This document shows positions 51,763 through 62,241 of a stretch of 64,000 nt of DNA, piece after piece. Made by a program: the position numbers and the translations under genes. The number at the start of each line of letters is the position of its first letter. The stretch's first letter is position 1. The notes beneath the pieces are model-generated. The model did no database searches. It was not told where the DNA came from and was given only the letters and a program-made list of their open reading frames with translations. The DNA is from Polynucleobacter sp. es-EL-1 (GTDB lineage: Bacteria > Pseudomonadota > Gammaproteobacteria > Burkholderiales > Burkholderiaceae), in the NCBI RefSeq assembly GCF_018687975.1, contig NZ_CP061310.1, positions 1,488,001 to 1,552,000 of the forward strand. Direction: 5' to 3'.

Positions 51763-54606
51763 TTAGTGGGCTTCTTCCCAATTATCACCAATCCCGATAC
51801 CAACTACCAATGGAACTTTTAATTCCGCCACCTGACACATTAAATCAGGTAGTTTTTCTTGCAAAAGCCCCAGTTCGTCTAAGGGTACGTCAAATACCAA
51901 TTCATCGTGTACCTGGAGCAACATGCGGGTTTTTAATTGCTCCTTTTCAAGCCAATTCTCTACCGCGACCATTGCTAGCTTAATCAAATCCGCAGCAGTG
52001 CCTTGCATTGGCGCATTAATAGCGGCTCGCTCAGCTCCTTGGCGACGTGGTCCATTAGAGCCCTTTATCTCTGGAAGCCACAATCTTCTGCCAAAAACGG
52101 TCTCCACATAACCATTTTCTCTAGCCTCTTGGCGGGTACGCTCCATGTATTGCGCAACCCCTGGGTAGCGATCAAAGTATTTAGCAATATAGTTTTGCGC
52201 TGCTGAACGTTCAATACCCAGATTGCCCGCCAAGCCAAAAGCACTCATTCCGTAAATCAAACCAAAATTAATCACTTTGGCATAACGACGTTGTTCTGAA
52301 TTCACACGCTCCAGAGGCACCCCAAAAATCTCTGCAGCGGTTGCCTGATGAACATCCTTACCGGCAGCAAATGCAGCTAATAAATTTTCATCCTCAGCAA
52401 TATGCGCCATGATGCGCAATTCAATTTGCGAATAATCCGCCGATAGCAATTTGCAGCCTTCTGCCGGAATAAAAGCTTCCCGAATTCGCCGCCCCTCTTC
52501 CGTGCGAACGGGAATGTTTTGCAGATTGGGATCACTGGATGCTAGACGTCCTGTCACGGCAGTGGCCTGAGAGAAACTCGTGTGTACACGCCCAGTTTTA
52601 GGGTCAGCCATACGAGGTAACTTTTCAATATAGGTTGACATCAATTTAGCTAGGCTGCGGTAATCCAAAATACGTGCTGGTAAGGGGTAATCCTCTGCCA
52701 ATTTTTGCAAGACCTCTTCATCTGTAGACGGGGCGCCTGATGGCGTTTTCTTAATTACCGGAAGCTCTAACTGGCCAAATAAAATTTCCGCAATCTGCTT
52801 TGGCGATTGGATATTAAATGGTTGTCCAGCCAGCTGATGAATTTCACCCTCGAGCGCAAGCAAACGTTTTCCGACCTCCTGACCTTGCACAGAAAGTAGT
52901 GCTGAATCAATGCGGATACCATTACGCTCCATGATGCCGAGCACTCGCATGGCTGGCATCTCAATGTGCTCGTAAACATAGAGTAATCCAGGACTTGCTT
53001 GGATTTGAGGCCAGAGCGCTAAATGCAAGCGCAAAGTAATATCGGCATCTTCTGCAGCGTAGTTGGTTGCCGTCTGAAGATCAACTTGATCAAAGCCAAT
53101 TTGATGTACGCCCTTGCCACATACCTCTTCATAGCGAATCGTCTTCATCCCCAGATGACGCTCAGCGAGGCTGTCCATATTGTGTGGCATATGGGACTCC
53201 AACACATAAGACTCCAGCAAAGTATCAAACTGCACGCCTTGAACAGTAATGCCGTAATTAGCAAAAATATGAATGTCGTACTTGAGGTTTTGCCCAACTT
53301 TAAAATGGGCCTTGCTCTCAAGCCATGGTCTTAATTTACTTAAGACCAGCTCACGACTGAGCTGAATATCACCATTGCGATGTGCCACCGGAATGTAACA
53401 AGCCTCACCTGGCGTCACCGACAAAGAAATACCAACTAGCTCCGCAGCAAGCGCATCTAGACTGGTGGTTTCAGTATCCACCGCAGTTAATGGTGCATGA
53501 TTAATTTTCTCAATCCAACGATCTAATGCACCTTCATCAACAACACATTCATAATGCTTGGCGATAGAGGCTTGTAAGTCTGTCGTCTCTTGAGATAGGG
53601 CTGCGGTAGCCATAGTTGCTGTTGGACCAAAGTGGCTCGTTGACTTTTTTCCACCAAGTCCCGAAGCAGTATCTGCATTATCTTGAATAGGGCTGCCCGC
53701 TAAATCAAAACCTTCAGAAACATCTTCAGTGCTTGACGTACCTAATTGCTTCTCGACATCACGAAGCCAGGTTTTAAATGCATAACGCTCGAATAATTCT
53801 CGCAGAAGCGGCGCATCTTCGGCCTTGGCATGCAAATCATCTAAACCAGGCAGATAGGGCGATAAATCACAGTCCGTTTTAACCGTAATGAGTTGGCGAG
53901 CTTGCGGTAACCATTGCAAACTATTGCGTAAATTTTCCCCAACAACGCCTTTGACCTGATCAGCATTTGCCATCAAGTTATCCAAATCACCGAACTCAGC
54001 CAACCATTTATTGGCGGTTTTAGGACCAGCCTTTGGTACACCTGGAACGTTATCAACGGTGTCACCAATAATCGACAAGTAGTCAACAATGCGCTCTGGG
54101 GGCACTCCAAACTTGGCAATCACCCCTGGAATATCCAGCTTTTCATCGGTCATCGTATTAATGAGAGTGACAGACGGATTAACCAATTGAGCCAAATCCT
54201 TATCACCCGTGGAAATGATGGTTTCCCAGCCGGCTTCAGTAGCCTGACAGGCTAAGGTACCAATGACATCATCTGCCTCAACCCCAGAAACCATTAATAC
54301 TGGCCAGCCTAGGGCCTTAACCATGGCATGAATGGGTTCGATCTGCTTTACCAAGTCCTCAGGCATCGGGGAGCGGTGAGCCTTATATTCTGAGTACATT
54401 TCATCTCGAAAAGTCTTACCCTTGGCATCAAAAACACAGGCAATATGGTCTGCTTGAATCTCAGACCTAGCTCGGCGCATCATATTGACCATGCCATAAA
54501 TGGCCCCCGTGGGCTCCCCGGCCCCATTTCTAAGGTCTGGCATGGCATGAAAGGCGCGATATAGGTAGCTAGAGCCATCTACCAACAAGAGTCTATGTTT
54601 AGTCAT
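51763..54606 (-). CDS. polA: DNA polymerase I
   Basis: A 947-residue polymerase with all three domains: 5'-nuclease (LLVDGSSYLYRAFHAM, then EADDVIGTLA; residues 1-300), proofreading exonuclease (AVDTETTSLD near 390) and polymerase (SADYSQIELRIMAHI and LLQVHDELVFDVP motifs). It fills gaps and removes primers. I chose ATG 54,606 (MTKHRLLLVDG); the frame from 54,621 adds five residues that do not look native. Confidence 0.96.
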   Translation of the reverse strand: MTKHRLLLVDGSSYLYRAFHAMPDLRNGAGEPTGAIYGMVNMMRRARSEIQADHIACVFDAKGKTFRDEMYSEYKAHRSPMPEDLVKQIEPIHAMVKALGWPVLMVSGVEADDVIGTLACQATEAGWETIISTGDKDLAQLVNPSVTLINTMTDEKLDIPGVIAKFGVPPERIVDYLSIIGDTVDNVPGVPKAGPKTANKWLAEFGDLDNLMANADQVKGVVGENLRNSLQWLPQARQLITVKTDCDLSPYLPGLDDLHAKAEDAPLLRELFERYAFKTWLRDVEKQLGTSSTEDVSEGFDLAGSPIQDNADTASGLGGKKSTSHFGPTATMATAALSQETTDLQASIAKHYECVVDEGALDRWIEKINHAPLTAVDTETTSLDALAAELVGISLSVTPGEACYIPVAHRNGDIQLSRELVLSKLRPWLESKAHFKVGQNLKYDIHIFANYGITVQGVQFDTLLESYVLESHMPHNMDSLAERHLGMKTIRYEEVCGKGVHQIGFDQVDLQTATNYAAEDADITLRLHLALWPQIQASPGLLYVYEHIEMPAMRVLGIMERNGIRIDSALLSVQGQEVGKRLLALEGEIHQLAGQPFNIQSPKQIAEILFGQLELPVIKKTPSGAPSTDEEVLQKLAEDYPLPARILDYRSLAKLMSTYIEKLPRMADPKTGRVHTSFSQATAVTGRLASSDPNLQNIPVRTEEGRRIREAFIPAEGCKLLSADYSQIELRIMAHIAEDENLLAAFAAGKDVHQATAAEIFGVPLERVNSEQRRYAKVINFGLIYGMSAFGLAGNLGIERSAAQNYIAKYFDRYPGVAQYMERTRQEARENGYVETVFGRRLWLPEIKGSNGPRRQGAERAAINAPMQGTAADLIKLAMVAVENWLEKEQLKTRMLLQVHDELVFDVPLDELGLLQEKLPDLMCQVAELKVPLVVGIGIGDNWEEAH

Positions 54607-54681
54607 ACCGCAATCGTACAATCTAGTTGCTAACTACCTACAGATTAGGTTTTAAACGTCCCTGAAAATGGGTCCAAAAAG

Positions 54682-55095
54682 GTGAAAATGATGCATACCC
54701 TCTCGAATTTATTACACTCAAGCATGAGCCATACCCTTGTTCTAACAAGCTTTTTTCTTGCTTTTCTGACATTAGGGCTAAGCGCAGCACAAGCGCAAGG
54801 CAATAGCCAAGCCTTAAGCCCTTCTGAATTGCAGCAAATTAATAATCAACCACTTTCACCGCCAGTCAGCGCCTCCCAAGCGACGAATGCCCCTGAAGGC
54901 CGTAAACCCAGCTTTGTGCACAAAGAGGCCACCGGCACTGAAATTACAGAGTACAAAGACGCCAATGCGCCAACACAGGTTGATGTCAAAACACGCTACA
55001 CCAGTTACGAGATGGCACCCCCTGCTACTGTGATGCCAGGAGTGCCTAAAGAAACTGATCTTATTAGCGTCCCCAGCGTTAAGATTCCTTTCTAA
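54682..55095 (+). CDS. DUF2782-like exported protein
   Basis: A 137-residue protein with a hydrophobic signal segment (about 20-40, ending AQA), then a polar part rich in Ser, Gln, Pro. The EATGTEITEYKDANAPTQVDVKTRYTSYEM segment resembles DUF2782, a small family beside polA or thrB in betaproteobacteria; function unknown. Divergent from polA and 42 bp upstream of thrB. The first ATG may be 54,682 or the Met codon 9-15 residues later. Confidence 0.75.
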   Translation: MKMMHTLSNLLHSSMSHTLVLTSFFLAFLTLGLSAAQAQGNSQALSPSELQQINNQPLSPPVSASQATNAPEGRKPSFVHKEATGTEITEYKDANAPTQVDVKTRYTSYEMAPPATVMPGVPKETDLISVPSVKIPF

Positions 55096-55137
55096 GACAC
55101 CTTAGTCATTGATTCACTTTTCTTTTCTTAAGTAGCC

Positions 55138-56115
55138 ATGGCTGTCTTTACACCCATTGAACTGGGCGATATCGCAAACTGGATCGCGCACGATTTTGAG
55201 ATTGGCCAAGCTGTCTCCATCAAGGGGATTCATGGTGGTATCGAGAACTCTAATTTCTTTCTCGATACCGAAAAAGAAAATAAGAAGCAAGAATATGTCT
55301 TAACGATTTTCGAAAGATTATCTGCAGAACAGCTGCCCTTCTATTTAGAGTTAATGCGCCATTTGGCAAACAAAGGGATTCCAGTTCCAAAGCCTCTTGA
55401 GAATAAGCATGGCGAGATTCTTTTCTCACTCAAAGCTAAGCCTGCAGCCATAGTCAGTAAGCTACCTGGTTTATCTAGATTGGATCCCAAAGTAAATCAC
55501 TGCGCTCTTGTTGGTGAGATGTTGGCGAAGATGCATCTAGCTAGCTCAGACTTTAAACAAAGTCAGGAAAATCTTCGCAGTCTATCTTGGTGGCAAAAAA
55601 CCGTTCCGCAAGTATTGCCACACCTTAATAGCGCTCAAGCGCAATTACTCACAACAGAGCTATCAACCCAAGAAACATTTTTTTCATCGGATGATTATGC
55701 TGACCTACCAAAAGGTGCAAGTCACTGTGATCTGTTTAGGGATAATGTCCTGTTTGATCCACAAGTGGAAAGTGATAGCACTAAAGATCAGCTAGGTGGT
55801 TTCTTTGACTTCTATTTTGCTGGTACCGATAAATGGTTATTTGATTTAGCGGTGACTGCTAACGATTGGTGTCTTGCCGAAAACAAGCAAGATCTAGATC
55901 CCGATCGCTTAAAAGCCTTAATGCAAGCCTATCAACGTGTGCGGCCCCTGACAGAGGCGGAGCAAAGAAGCTGGCCGTTGATGCTTCGTGCGGCGGCGTT
56001 ACGATTTTGGATTTCACGCTTATGGGACTATTACCTCCCAAGAGATGCGCAAATGCTCACTCCACATGATCCTCGTCATTTTGAAAACATTCTTTTAAGT
56101 CGTAAGGCACTATGA
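55138..56115 (+). CDS. thrB: homoserine kinase (APH-fold type)
   Basis: A 325-residue cytosolic kinase that phosphorylates homoserine for threonine synthesis. It is the aminoglycoside-phosphotransferase-fold type of beta- and alphaproteobacteria: HGGIENSNFFLDT near 29-42, SHCDLFRDNVLFD as catalytic loop and GFFDFYFAG with the metal Asp. It overlaps the BPSS1780-like gene by four bases. Confidence 0.92.
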   Translation: MAVFTPIELGDIANWIAHDFEIGQAVSIKGIHGGIENSNFFLDTEKENKKQEYVLTIFERLSAEQLPFYLELMRHLANKGIPVPKPLENKHGEILFSLKAKPAAIVSKLPGLSRLDPKVNHCALVGEMLAKMHLASSDFKQSQENLRSLSWWQKTVPQVLPHLNSAQAQLLTTELSTQETFFSSDDYADLPKGASHCDLFRDNVLFDPQVESDSTKDQLGGFFDFYFAGTDKWLFDLAVTANDWCLAENKQDLDPDRLKALMQAYQRVRPLTEAEQRSWPLMLRAAALRFWISRLWDYYLPRDAQMLTPHDPRHFENILLSRKAL

Positions 56116-56894
56116 AACTGAATACCGTTGCCCCTAAAGAAGGCTACACCTGGATTCGTCAAGGCATTTGGCTGTTTAAACAAAATCCTTTGGGATTCTT
56201 AATGCTGGTATTTTTATACGTCTTTACAGCGCAATTAGCTGTCATCATTCCAGTAATTGGCGTATTTGCTGTTCTCCTTCTGACACCCACCCTCTCGGTT
56301 GGTTTTATGACGGCATGTCGCCAAGCAATTCAAAAAGAACGTATCCGTCCGATGGTGTATTTAATTGCTCTGCAAGGTACACCCATTGTGCGCAAACGCA
56401 TACTGCAATTAGGCATAGTCTATGCAGCAATGATTCTGTCATTAAGTTTTATTTTGAGTCTACTGGTAGATTTTGAAGTCATCCTTCCATTACTGACCGG
56501 CGATAAGCCCATCACACCAGAAGTAATCAATCAGATTTATCTCATCTTGTTTTATGGCTGCTTACTCTACGTGCCTGTAGCGATGTTGATGTGGTTCTCA
56601 CCAGTGTTAGTAGCTTGGGCAAACATGTCAGTAGGTCAGGCGCTATTTTCTAGTGCTGTTGCATGTTGGGCCAACAAGGGTGCATTTTTATTCTATGTCG
56701 CCATTTGGGGCGGCATCCTCGCGATCATCCCCTTAACAATTGGCTCCATCCTAGATGCCATTAATTTAGGACAAGCAGCGTCTTTTATCATCGCGCCACT
56801 ATCCATGGCAGCGCTCACTGTGATGCACTGTTCTTTCTTTGCAACCTGGAAAGCATGCTTCGCTGAAAAAGAATCAGCAACCTTAATTGCTTAG
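56112..56894 (+). CDS. BPSS1780 family membrane protein
   Basis: A 260-residue integral membrane protein of about six helices with a short conserved start (GYTWIRQGIWLFKQNPLGFL) typical of the BPSS1780 family, of unknown function. It overlaps thrB and converges with uvrD, whose 3' end is 4 bp away. A membrane-remodelling or transport role cannot be concluded. Confidence 0.85.
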   Translation: MKLNTVAPKEGYTWIRQGIWLFKQNPLGFLMLVFLYVFTAQLAVIIPVIGVFAVLLLTPTLSVGFMTACRQAIQKERIRPMVYLIALQGTPIVRKRILQLGIVYAAMILSLSFILSLLVDFEVILPLLTGDKPITPEVINQIYLILFYGCLLYVPVAMLMWFSPVLVAWANMSVGQALFSSAVACWANKGAFLFYVAIWGGILAIIPLTIGSILDAINLGQAASFIIAPLSMAALTVMHCSFFATWKACFAEKESATLIA

Positions 56895-56898
56895 CGCA

Positions 56899-59289
56899 TC
56901 AATCAATCGCAGCTAACTTTGCAATACTGAGCTGCAACCACTTCACGCCATGACGCTTGAAGTTCACTTGTGCGCGTGCATCTGCATCTTGCCCCTCTAA
57001 GCCGGTGACACGTCCTTCACCAAATTTGGTATGAAATACGTTTTGGCCGATCTTAAATGGGTAGTTTCCTCTTGGGGGTGAGGCCATTCGAGTAACAGCC
57101 GTAGAGGCAGAACCAACACGTCCAATTTGTCTAGCGGGTCTTTGACGATCACTGCCAGAATCAAAGAAATCATTCGTTTCTGAATCGCGCTGCCGGGTAT
57201 AACCGTCTTGCCAAGTTGATCCGGCTCGTCCAGCGTTGCCATAACTGCCAGCGCCACCCCAACGCGCATCTTTTGCCTTTGGAGTTAACCACTTCAAGGA
57301 GTCGGATGGTAATTCTTCCAAGAAGCGAGATGGCATGTTGTAACGGACCTGGCCGTGGAGCATTCTCGACTGAGTATGCGAAAGATATAAACGCTCTTTG
57401 GCACGGGTAATTGCCACGTACATCAAGCGACGCTCTTCCTCTAAACCATTTTGCTCATTGATACTATTTTCATGAGGAAATAAACCTTCCTCTAACCCTG
57501 TAATAAATACGGAAGTAAATTCCAAACCCTTGGCTGAATGCACGGTCATTAACTGCACGGCATCCTGCCCAGCCTGCGCTTGGTTATCGCCAGCCTCTAA
57601 TGAAGCATGCGACAAGAACGCAGCCAAAGGAGAAACTTCGACAACGCCGGGTGCATTTTCACCTGGCAACATCGCTGCAGCAGCGTCTTGACCATAACCC
57701 TCTTCTGCAATAAAGGCTGTCGCTGCGTTGATTAATTCCTGCAAGTTCTCAACACGATCTTGACCTTCACGTTCAGAGAGGTAGTGTTGAATTAAGCCGC
57801 TATGCTGAATTACAAACTCTACAGTTTCAGGTAAGGTGTTGTGACGTGTCGCTTCACGCATGTGATCAACTAAACGCACAAATCCACCGAGAGCAGCACC
57901 CGCTTTTCCATCAAGCGTAGAGGCAGCTAGATACAAAGAGCTGTTCTGCGCCCGAGCAGCATCTTGCACCGCTTCAATTGAGCGCGCACCAATACCACGC
58001 GTTGGAAAGTTGACTACCCGCGAGAATGAGGTGTCATCGTTTGGATTTTCCAAAAGACGGAGATAAGCCAATGCATGCTTAATCTCTGCGCGCTCAAAAA
58101 AGCGTAGGCCACCATACACTCGGTACGGAATGCCAGCAGAAAATAAGGCATGCTCAATGATGCGGGACTGGGCATTACTGCGATAAAGCAATGCAATTTC
58201 AGTACGTTTAATACCGCTACTGATTAGCGCTTTAATTTCATCAACTAGCCAAGCTGCCTCAGCATGATCGCTCGGTGCATCATAAATCCGCACTGGCTCA
58301 CCATGACCAGCATCCGTGCGCAGGTTTTTTCCCAATCGATCTGAGTTGTTAGCAATTAAAAAATTGGCCGTATCCAAAATATGGCCATGTGAGCGATAGT
58401 TCTGCTCTAACTTCACCATCATCGGATGGTATTGCTTTTCATAGAGGCGCATATTCTCTACATCAGCACCTCGGAAAGCATAAATACTTTGGTCATCATC
58501 ACCTACAGCAAAGACTGCACTACTGCCCATGCCACTGACATTCACCCGACTCGCATCATGACCAGAAAGCAACTTGAGCCAGGCGTATTGCAAGGCGTTG
58601 GTATCTTGAAACTCATCAATCAAAATGTGGCGAAAACGTTCTTGATAATGTGTCCGAATGGCTTCGTTGTGTTTGAGTAATTCATAGCTACGCAATAAGA
58701 GTTCAGCAAAGTCAACCACGCCTTCACGCTGGCATTGCTCATCGTAGGCCTCATATAACTGAGCCATCTTGGCCTGAAAGTCATCCCCAACCGATAACTC
58801 GCGCGCTCGTTGGCCACGCTCTTTGGCATGGGCAATGAAGTATTGCAGCTGTTTAGGGGGATACTTCTCATCATCAACCTTTAAACCCTTTAACAGGCGC
58901 TTAATGGCAGATAACTGATCTTGGGTATCCAAAATCTGAAAAGTTGAGGGTAGACCTGCTTCCTTATGATGTGCACGCAATAGGCGGTTGCACAGACCGT
59001 GAAAGGTGCCAATCCACATACCCCGGGTATTAATGGGTAGCATGGCACTCAGGCGCAGCATCATCTCCTTGGCCGCTTTATTGGTAAAGGTGACCGCTAA
59101 GACCCCAATCGGGGAAACCTGGCCCGTCTGAATCAGCCAAGCAATCCGGGTGGTGAGGACGCGGGTCTTACCGCTACCAGCCCCCGCCAAGATTAGGGCT
59201 GACTGGGCCTGGCCATTTTCGTTTACGGGCGGGAGGGTCACTGCCTCGCGTTGTTCTGGATTAAGGTTGGCGAGCAGGTCTGAGTACAT
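56899..59289 (-). CDS. uvrD: UvrD-like DNA helicase
   Basis: A 796-residue SF1 helicase: Walker A GAGSGKTRVLTTRIAWLI near residue 35, LIDEFQDTN (motif II), QSIYAFRGAD (motif III), QNYRS (IV) and VAITRAKERLYLSH (VI). It unwinds DNA during excision and mismatch repair. After residue 680 there is a Gly/Arg-rich linker, then a Tudor-like C-terminal end (VFHTKFGEGRVTGLEG). Divergent from valS, with only 24 bp between the start codons. Confidence 0.92.
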   Translation of the reverse strand: MYSDLLANLNPEQREAVTLPPVNENGQAQSALILAGAGSGKTRVLTTRIAWLIQTGQVSPIGVLAVTFTNKAAKEMMLRLSAMLPINTRGMWIGTFHGLCNRLLRAHHKEAGLPSTFQILDTQDQLSAIKRLLKGLKVDDEKYPPKQLQYFIAHAKERGQRARELSVGDDFQAKMAQLYEAYDEQCQREGVVDFAELLLRSYELLKHNEAIRTHYQERFRHILIDEFQDTNALQYAWLKLLSGHDASRVNVSGMGSSAVFAVGDDDQSIYAFRGADVENMRLYEKQYHPMMVKLEQNYRSHGHILDTANFLIANNSDRLGKNLRTDAGHGEPVRIYDAPSDHAEAAWLVDEIKALISSGIKRTEIALLYRSNAQSRIIEHALFSAGIPYRVYGGLRFFERAEIKHALAYLRLLENPNDDTSFSRVVNFPTRGIGARSIEAVQDAARAQNSSLYLAASTLDGKAGAALGGFVRLVDHMREATRHNTLPETVEFVIQHSGLIQHYLSEREGQDRVENLQELINAATAFIAEEGYGQDAAAAMLPGENAPGVVEVSPLAAFLSHASLEAGDNQAQAGQDAVQLMTVHSAKGLEFTSVFITGLEEGLFPHENSINEQNGLEEERRLMYVAITRAKERLYLSHTQSRMLHGQVRYNMPSRFLEELPSDSLKWLTPKAKDARWGGAGSYGNAGRAGSTWQDGYTRQRDSETNDFFDSGSDRQRPARQIGRVGSASTAVTRMASPPRGNYPFKIGQNVFHTKFGEGRVTGLEGQDADARAQVNFKRHGVKWLQLSIAKLAAID

Positions 59290-59313
59290 CGCCCCAATTA
59301 TAATTTGCCTCTT

Positions 59314-62214
59314 ATGCCAAATGCCTCGAATACCCCTAATTCATCAAACCCTCCAATGGCCAGCTCAGCCGATGATCTCGCCAAATCCTATGAACCTGCG
59401 CCGATAGAAGCCTATTGGGGTCCGGAATGGGAACGCCGAGGAATTGCCGACGCCACTCTAGATGAGGGCAAGGGAGACTTCTCAATTCAGTTACCCCCAC
59501 CGAATGTGACAGGTACCTTGCATATGGGGCATGCCTTTAACCAAACAATCATGGATGGCTTGGTACGTCATGCGCGCATGCTGGGTAAAAATACATTATG
59601 GGTACCCGGCACAGATCATGCCGGTATTGCTACGCAAATCGTTGTTGAGCGTCAACTCGATGCCCAAAAAGTATCACGCCATGACTTGGGGCGCGAGAAG
59701 TTCCTCGAAAAGGTCTGGGAGTGGAAAGAAACTTCTGGCAATACCATTACTCGGCAGATTCGTCGCTTAGGCGCTTCGATCGATTGGGGTAAAGAATATT
59801 TCACCATGGACAGCAAGATGTCCAAGGCAGTAGTAGAAGTATTTGTTCGTTTGCATGAGCAAGGACTCATTTACCGCGGAAAACGTTTAGTGAACTGGGA
59901 TCCAGTTCTGGGAACTGCAGTCTCCGATCTAGAAGTAGTGAGTGAAGAAGAAGATGGCTCCATGTGGCACATCCGCTATCCACTAGCAGATGGCTCTGGA
60001 CACCTGACCGTTGCTACTACTCGCCCAGAGACTCTGTTGGGTGACGTCGCCGTCATGGTCAATCCAGAAGACGAGCGTTACAAGCATCTCATTGGTAAAA
60101 CAGTGAACTTACCACTGTGCAATCGACAGATTCCGATCATTGCTGATGATTATGTGGATCTCGCCTTTGGTACCGGCGTTGTCAAAGTGACACCAGCACA
60201 TGACTTTAATGACTATGCCGTGGGTCAACGTCATCAACTACCGCTCATTAATATTCTCACGCTAGACGCCAAGATTAATGAAAATGCCCCGGCTGCGTAT
60301 CAAGGTTTAGAACGCTTTGCAGCGCGCAAGCAAGTGGTAGCTGATTTAGATGCTGCAGGCTTACTCGAAAAAGTGCAGCCTCATAAACTGATGGTGCCCC
60401 GCGGCGATCGTACACAAACCATTATTGAGCCGATGCTCACCGATCAGTGGTTTGTGGCTATGTCCAAACCGAGCCCAGACAATAAATATCAGCCAGGCTC
60501 ATCTATTGCCGGCGCGGCATTAGATGCGGTTACTAAGGGTGACATTAAATTGGTTCCAGAAAACTGGATTACCACTTACACCCAGTGGCTAGAAAACATT
60601 CAAGATTGGTGCATCTCTCGCCAACTTTGGTGGGGCCATCAAATCCCCGCCTGGTATGGCGATGATGGTCAGATCTTTGTAGCGCGCTCTGAAGAGGAAG
60701 CCAAGACTAAAGCTGCTGCTGCCGGTTACCAAGGTCAACTCAATCGCGATCCAGATGTACTCGATACTTGGTTTAGCTCCGCACTCGTGCCTTTTAGCTC
60801 ACTCGGTTGGCCAGAAGAAACGCCTGCACTCAAACATTTCTTGCCATCCTCTGTTTTAGTCACTGGCTTTGACATTATCTTTTTCTGGGTTGCCCGCATG
60901 GTGATGATGACTTGTCACTTCACTGGTAAGGTCCCTTTTAATACTGTCTATGTGCATGGCCTCGTGCGTGATGCTGAAGGTCAGAAAATGAGCAAGTCCA
61001 AAGGTAATACTTTGGATCCAATCGACCTCATTGATGGTATCCAAATTGAAGAGTTGGTGAATAAGCGCACTACGGGGTTAATGAATCCCAAGCAAGCTGA
61101 AAGCATTTCCAAGAAAACCAAAAAAGAGTTTCCTGAAGGTATCCCCGCGTTTGGTACAGATGCCCTGCGCTTTACCTTTGCTTCACTTGCATCCCTGGGT
61201 CGCAACATTAACTTTGATCAGAAACGCTGCGAGGGTTATCGCAATTTTTGCAACAAGCTGTGGAATGCCACACGCTTTGTACTCATGAATTGTCCAGGGA
61301 ATGATCAGGACAATGGCTTTGCTCCTTGTGATAATCAGTGCGGTCCCGACGGCTACCTTGATTTTTCTCCTGCTGATAGGTGGATTGTTTCTCTGTTACA
61401 AAGAACAGAGGCTGATGTTGCCAAGGGATTTGAGAACTATCGTTTTGACAATATCGCCAGCAGCATTTATCAGTTTGTATGGGATGAATATTGCGATTGG
61501 TACTTAGAGTTAGCCAAAGTGCAATTGCAGACAGGCACACCTGCCCAGCAGCGTGCTACTCGGAGAACGCTCTTGCGAGTGCTAGAAACCATTTTGCGCA
61601 TGGCTCACCCACTCATTCCATTTATTACTGAAACCCTTTGGCAGACTGTTGGTCCTAAGGTTGGTAAAGAGTTAGCAAAACAAGATAAGCAAACGATTGC
61701 CTTACAACCCTACCCTATCGCTCAACTCGATAAGATTGATGAGAAGAGTGAAGCTTGGGTTACCCAAATCAAAGCAATCGTAGATGCTTGCCGTAACTTG
61801 CGTGGCGAGATGCAGGTATCACCCGCACTCAAAGTGCCTTTATGGATTAGTGGACCGCAAGACTTCTTAAAGAAAGCCAGCCCATACCTCACTGCCCTAG
61901 CAAAACTATCTGAAGTCAAAATTTATGACGATGAGTCTGCCTTAGAAAAAGATGCTCCTGGCGCCCCAATGGCGCTTGTTGGCAATATGAAGTTATTGCT
62001 CAAGATAGAAGTTGACGTTGCTGCCGAGAGAATTCGTCTAGGTAAAGAAATTGAACGCCTAAGCATTGAAATTACTAAAGCACGCAGCAAACTAGGTAAT
62101 GAAAGCTTCGTAGTACGGGCTCCAGAAGAGGTTGTAGCTCAAGAAAAACAACGCCTTGCAGGATTTGAGCAAAATCATGAGAAGCTTGTTGCACAATTAG
62201 AGCGTTTGAAATAA
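59314..62214 (+). CDS. valS: valyl-tRNA synthetase
   Basis: A 966-residue class I synthetase: HIGH-type PPPNVTGTLHMGHAFNQ near residue 75, the editing domain (TTRPETLLGDVAVMVNP), KMSKSKGNT near residue 560 and a C-terminal coiled-coil arm. It charges tRNA-Val and removes mis-charged threonine. I use ATG 59,314 rather than the TTG at 59,305. Starts 24 bp from uvrD in opposite orientation. Confidence 0.96.
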   Translation: MPNASNTPNSSNPPMASSADDLAKSYEPAPIEAYWGPEWERRGIADATLDEGKGDFSIQLPPPNVTGTLHMGHAFNQTIMDGLVRHARMLGKNTLWVPGTDHAGIATQIVVERQLDAQKVSRHDLGREKFLEKVWEWKETSGNTITRQIRRLGASIDWGKEYFTMDSKMSKAVVEVFVRLHEQGLIYRGKRLVNWDPVLGTAVSDLEVVSEEEDGSMWHIRYPLADGSGHLTVATTRPETLLGDVAVMVNPEDERYKHLIGKTVNLPLCNRQIPIIADDYVDLAFGTGVVKVTPAHDFNDYAVGQRHQLPLINILTLDAKINENAPAAYQGLERFAARKQVVADLDAAGLLEKVQPHKLMVPRGDRTQTIIEPMLTDQWFVAMSKPSPDNKYQPGSSIAGAALDAVTKGDIKLVPENWITTYTQWLENIQDWCISRQLWWGHQIPAWYGDDGQIFVARSEEEAKTKAAAAGYQGQLNRDPDVLDTWFSSALVPFSSLGWPEETPALKHFLPSSVLVTGFDIIFFWVARMVMMTCHFTGKVPFNTVYVHGLVRDAEGQKMSKSKGNTLDPIDLIDGIQIEELVNKRTTGLMNPKQAESISKKTKKEFPEGIPAFGTDALRFTFASLASLGRNINFDQKRCEGYRNFCNKLWNATRFVLMNCPGNDQDNGFAPCDNQCGPDGYLDFSPADRWIVSLLQRTEADVAKGFENYRFDNIASSIYQFVWDEYCDWYLELAKVQLQTGTPAQQRATRRTLLRVLETILRMAHPLIPFITETLWQTVGPKVGKELAKQDKQTIALQPYPIAQLDKIDEKSEAWVTQIKAIVDACRNLRGEMQVSPALKVPLWISGPQDFLKKASPYLTALAKLSEVKIYDDESALEKDAPGAPMALVGNMKLLLKIEVDVAAERIRLGKEIERLSIEITKARSKLGNESFVVRAPEEVVAQEKQRLAGFEQNHEKLVAQLERLK

Positions 62215-62241
62215 GCAGCTAATCACTAATCAGGATTTTTT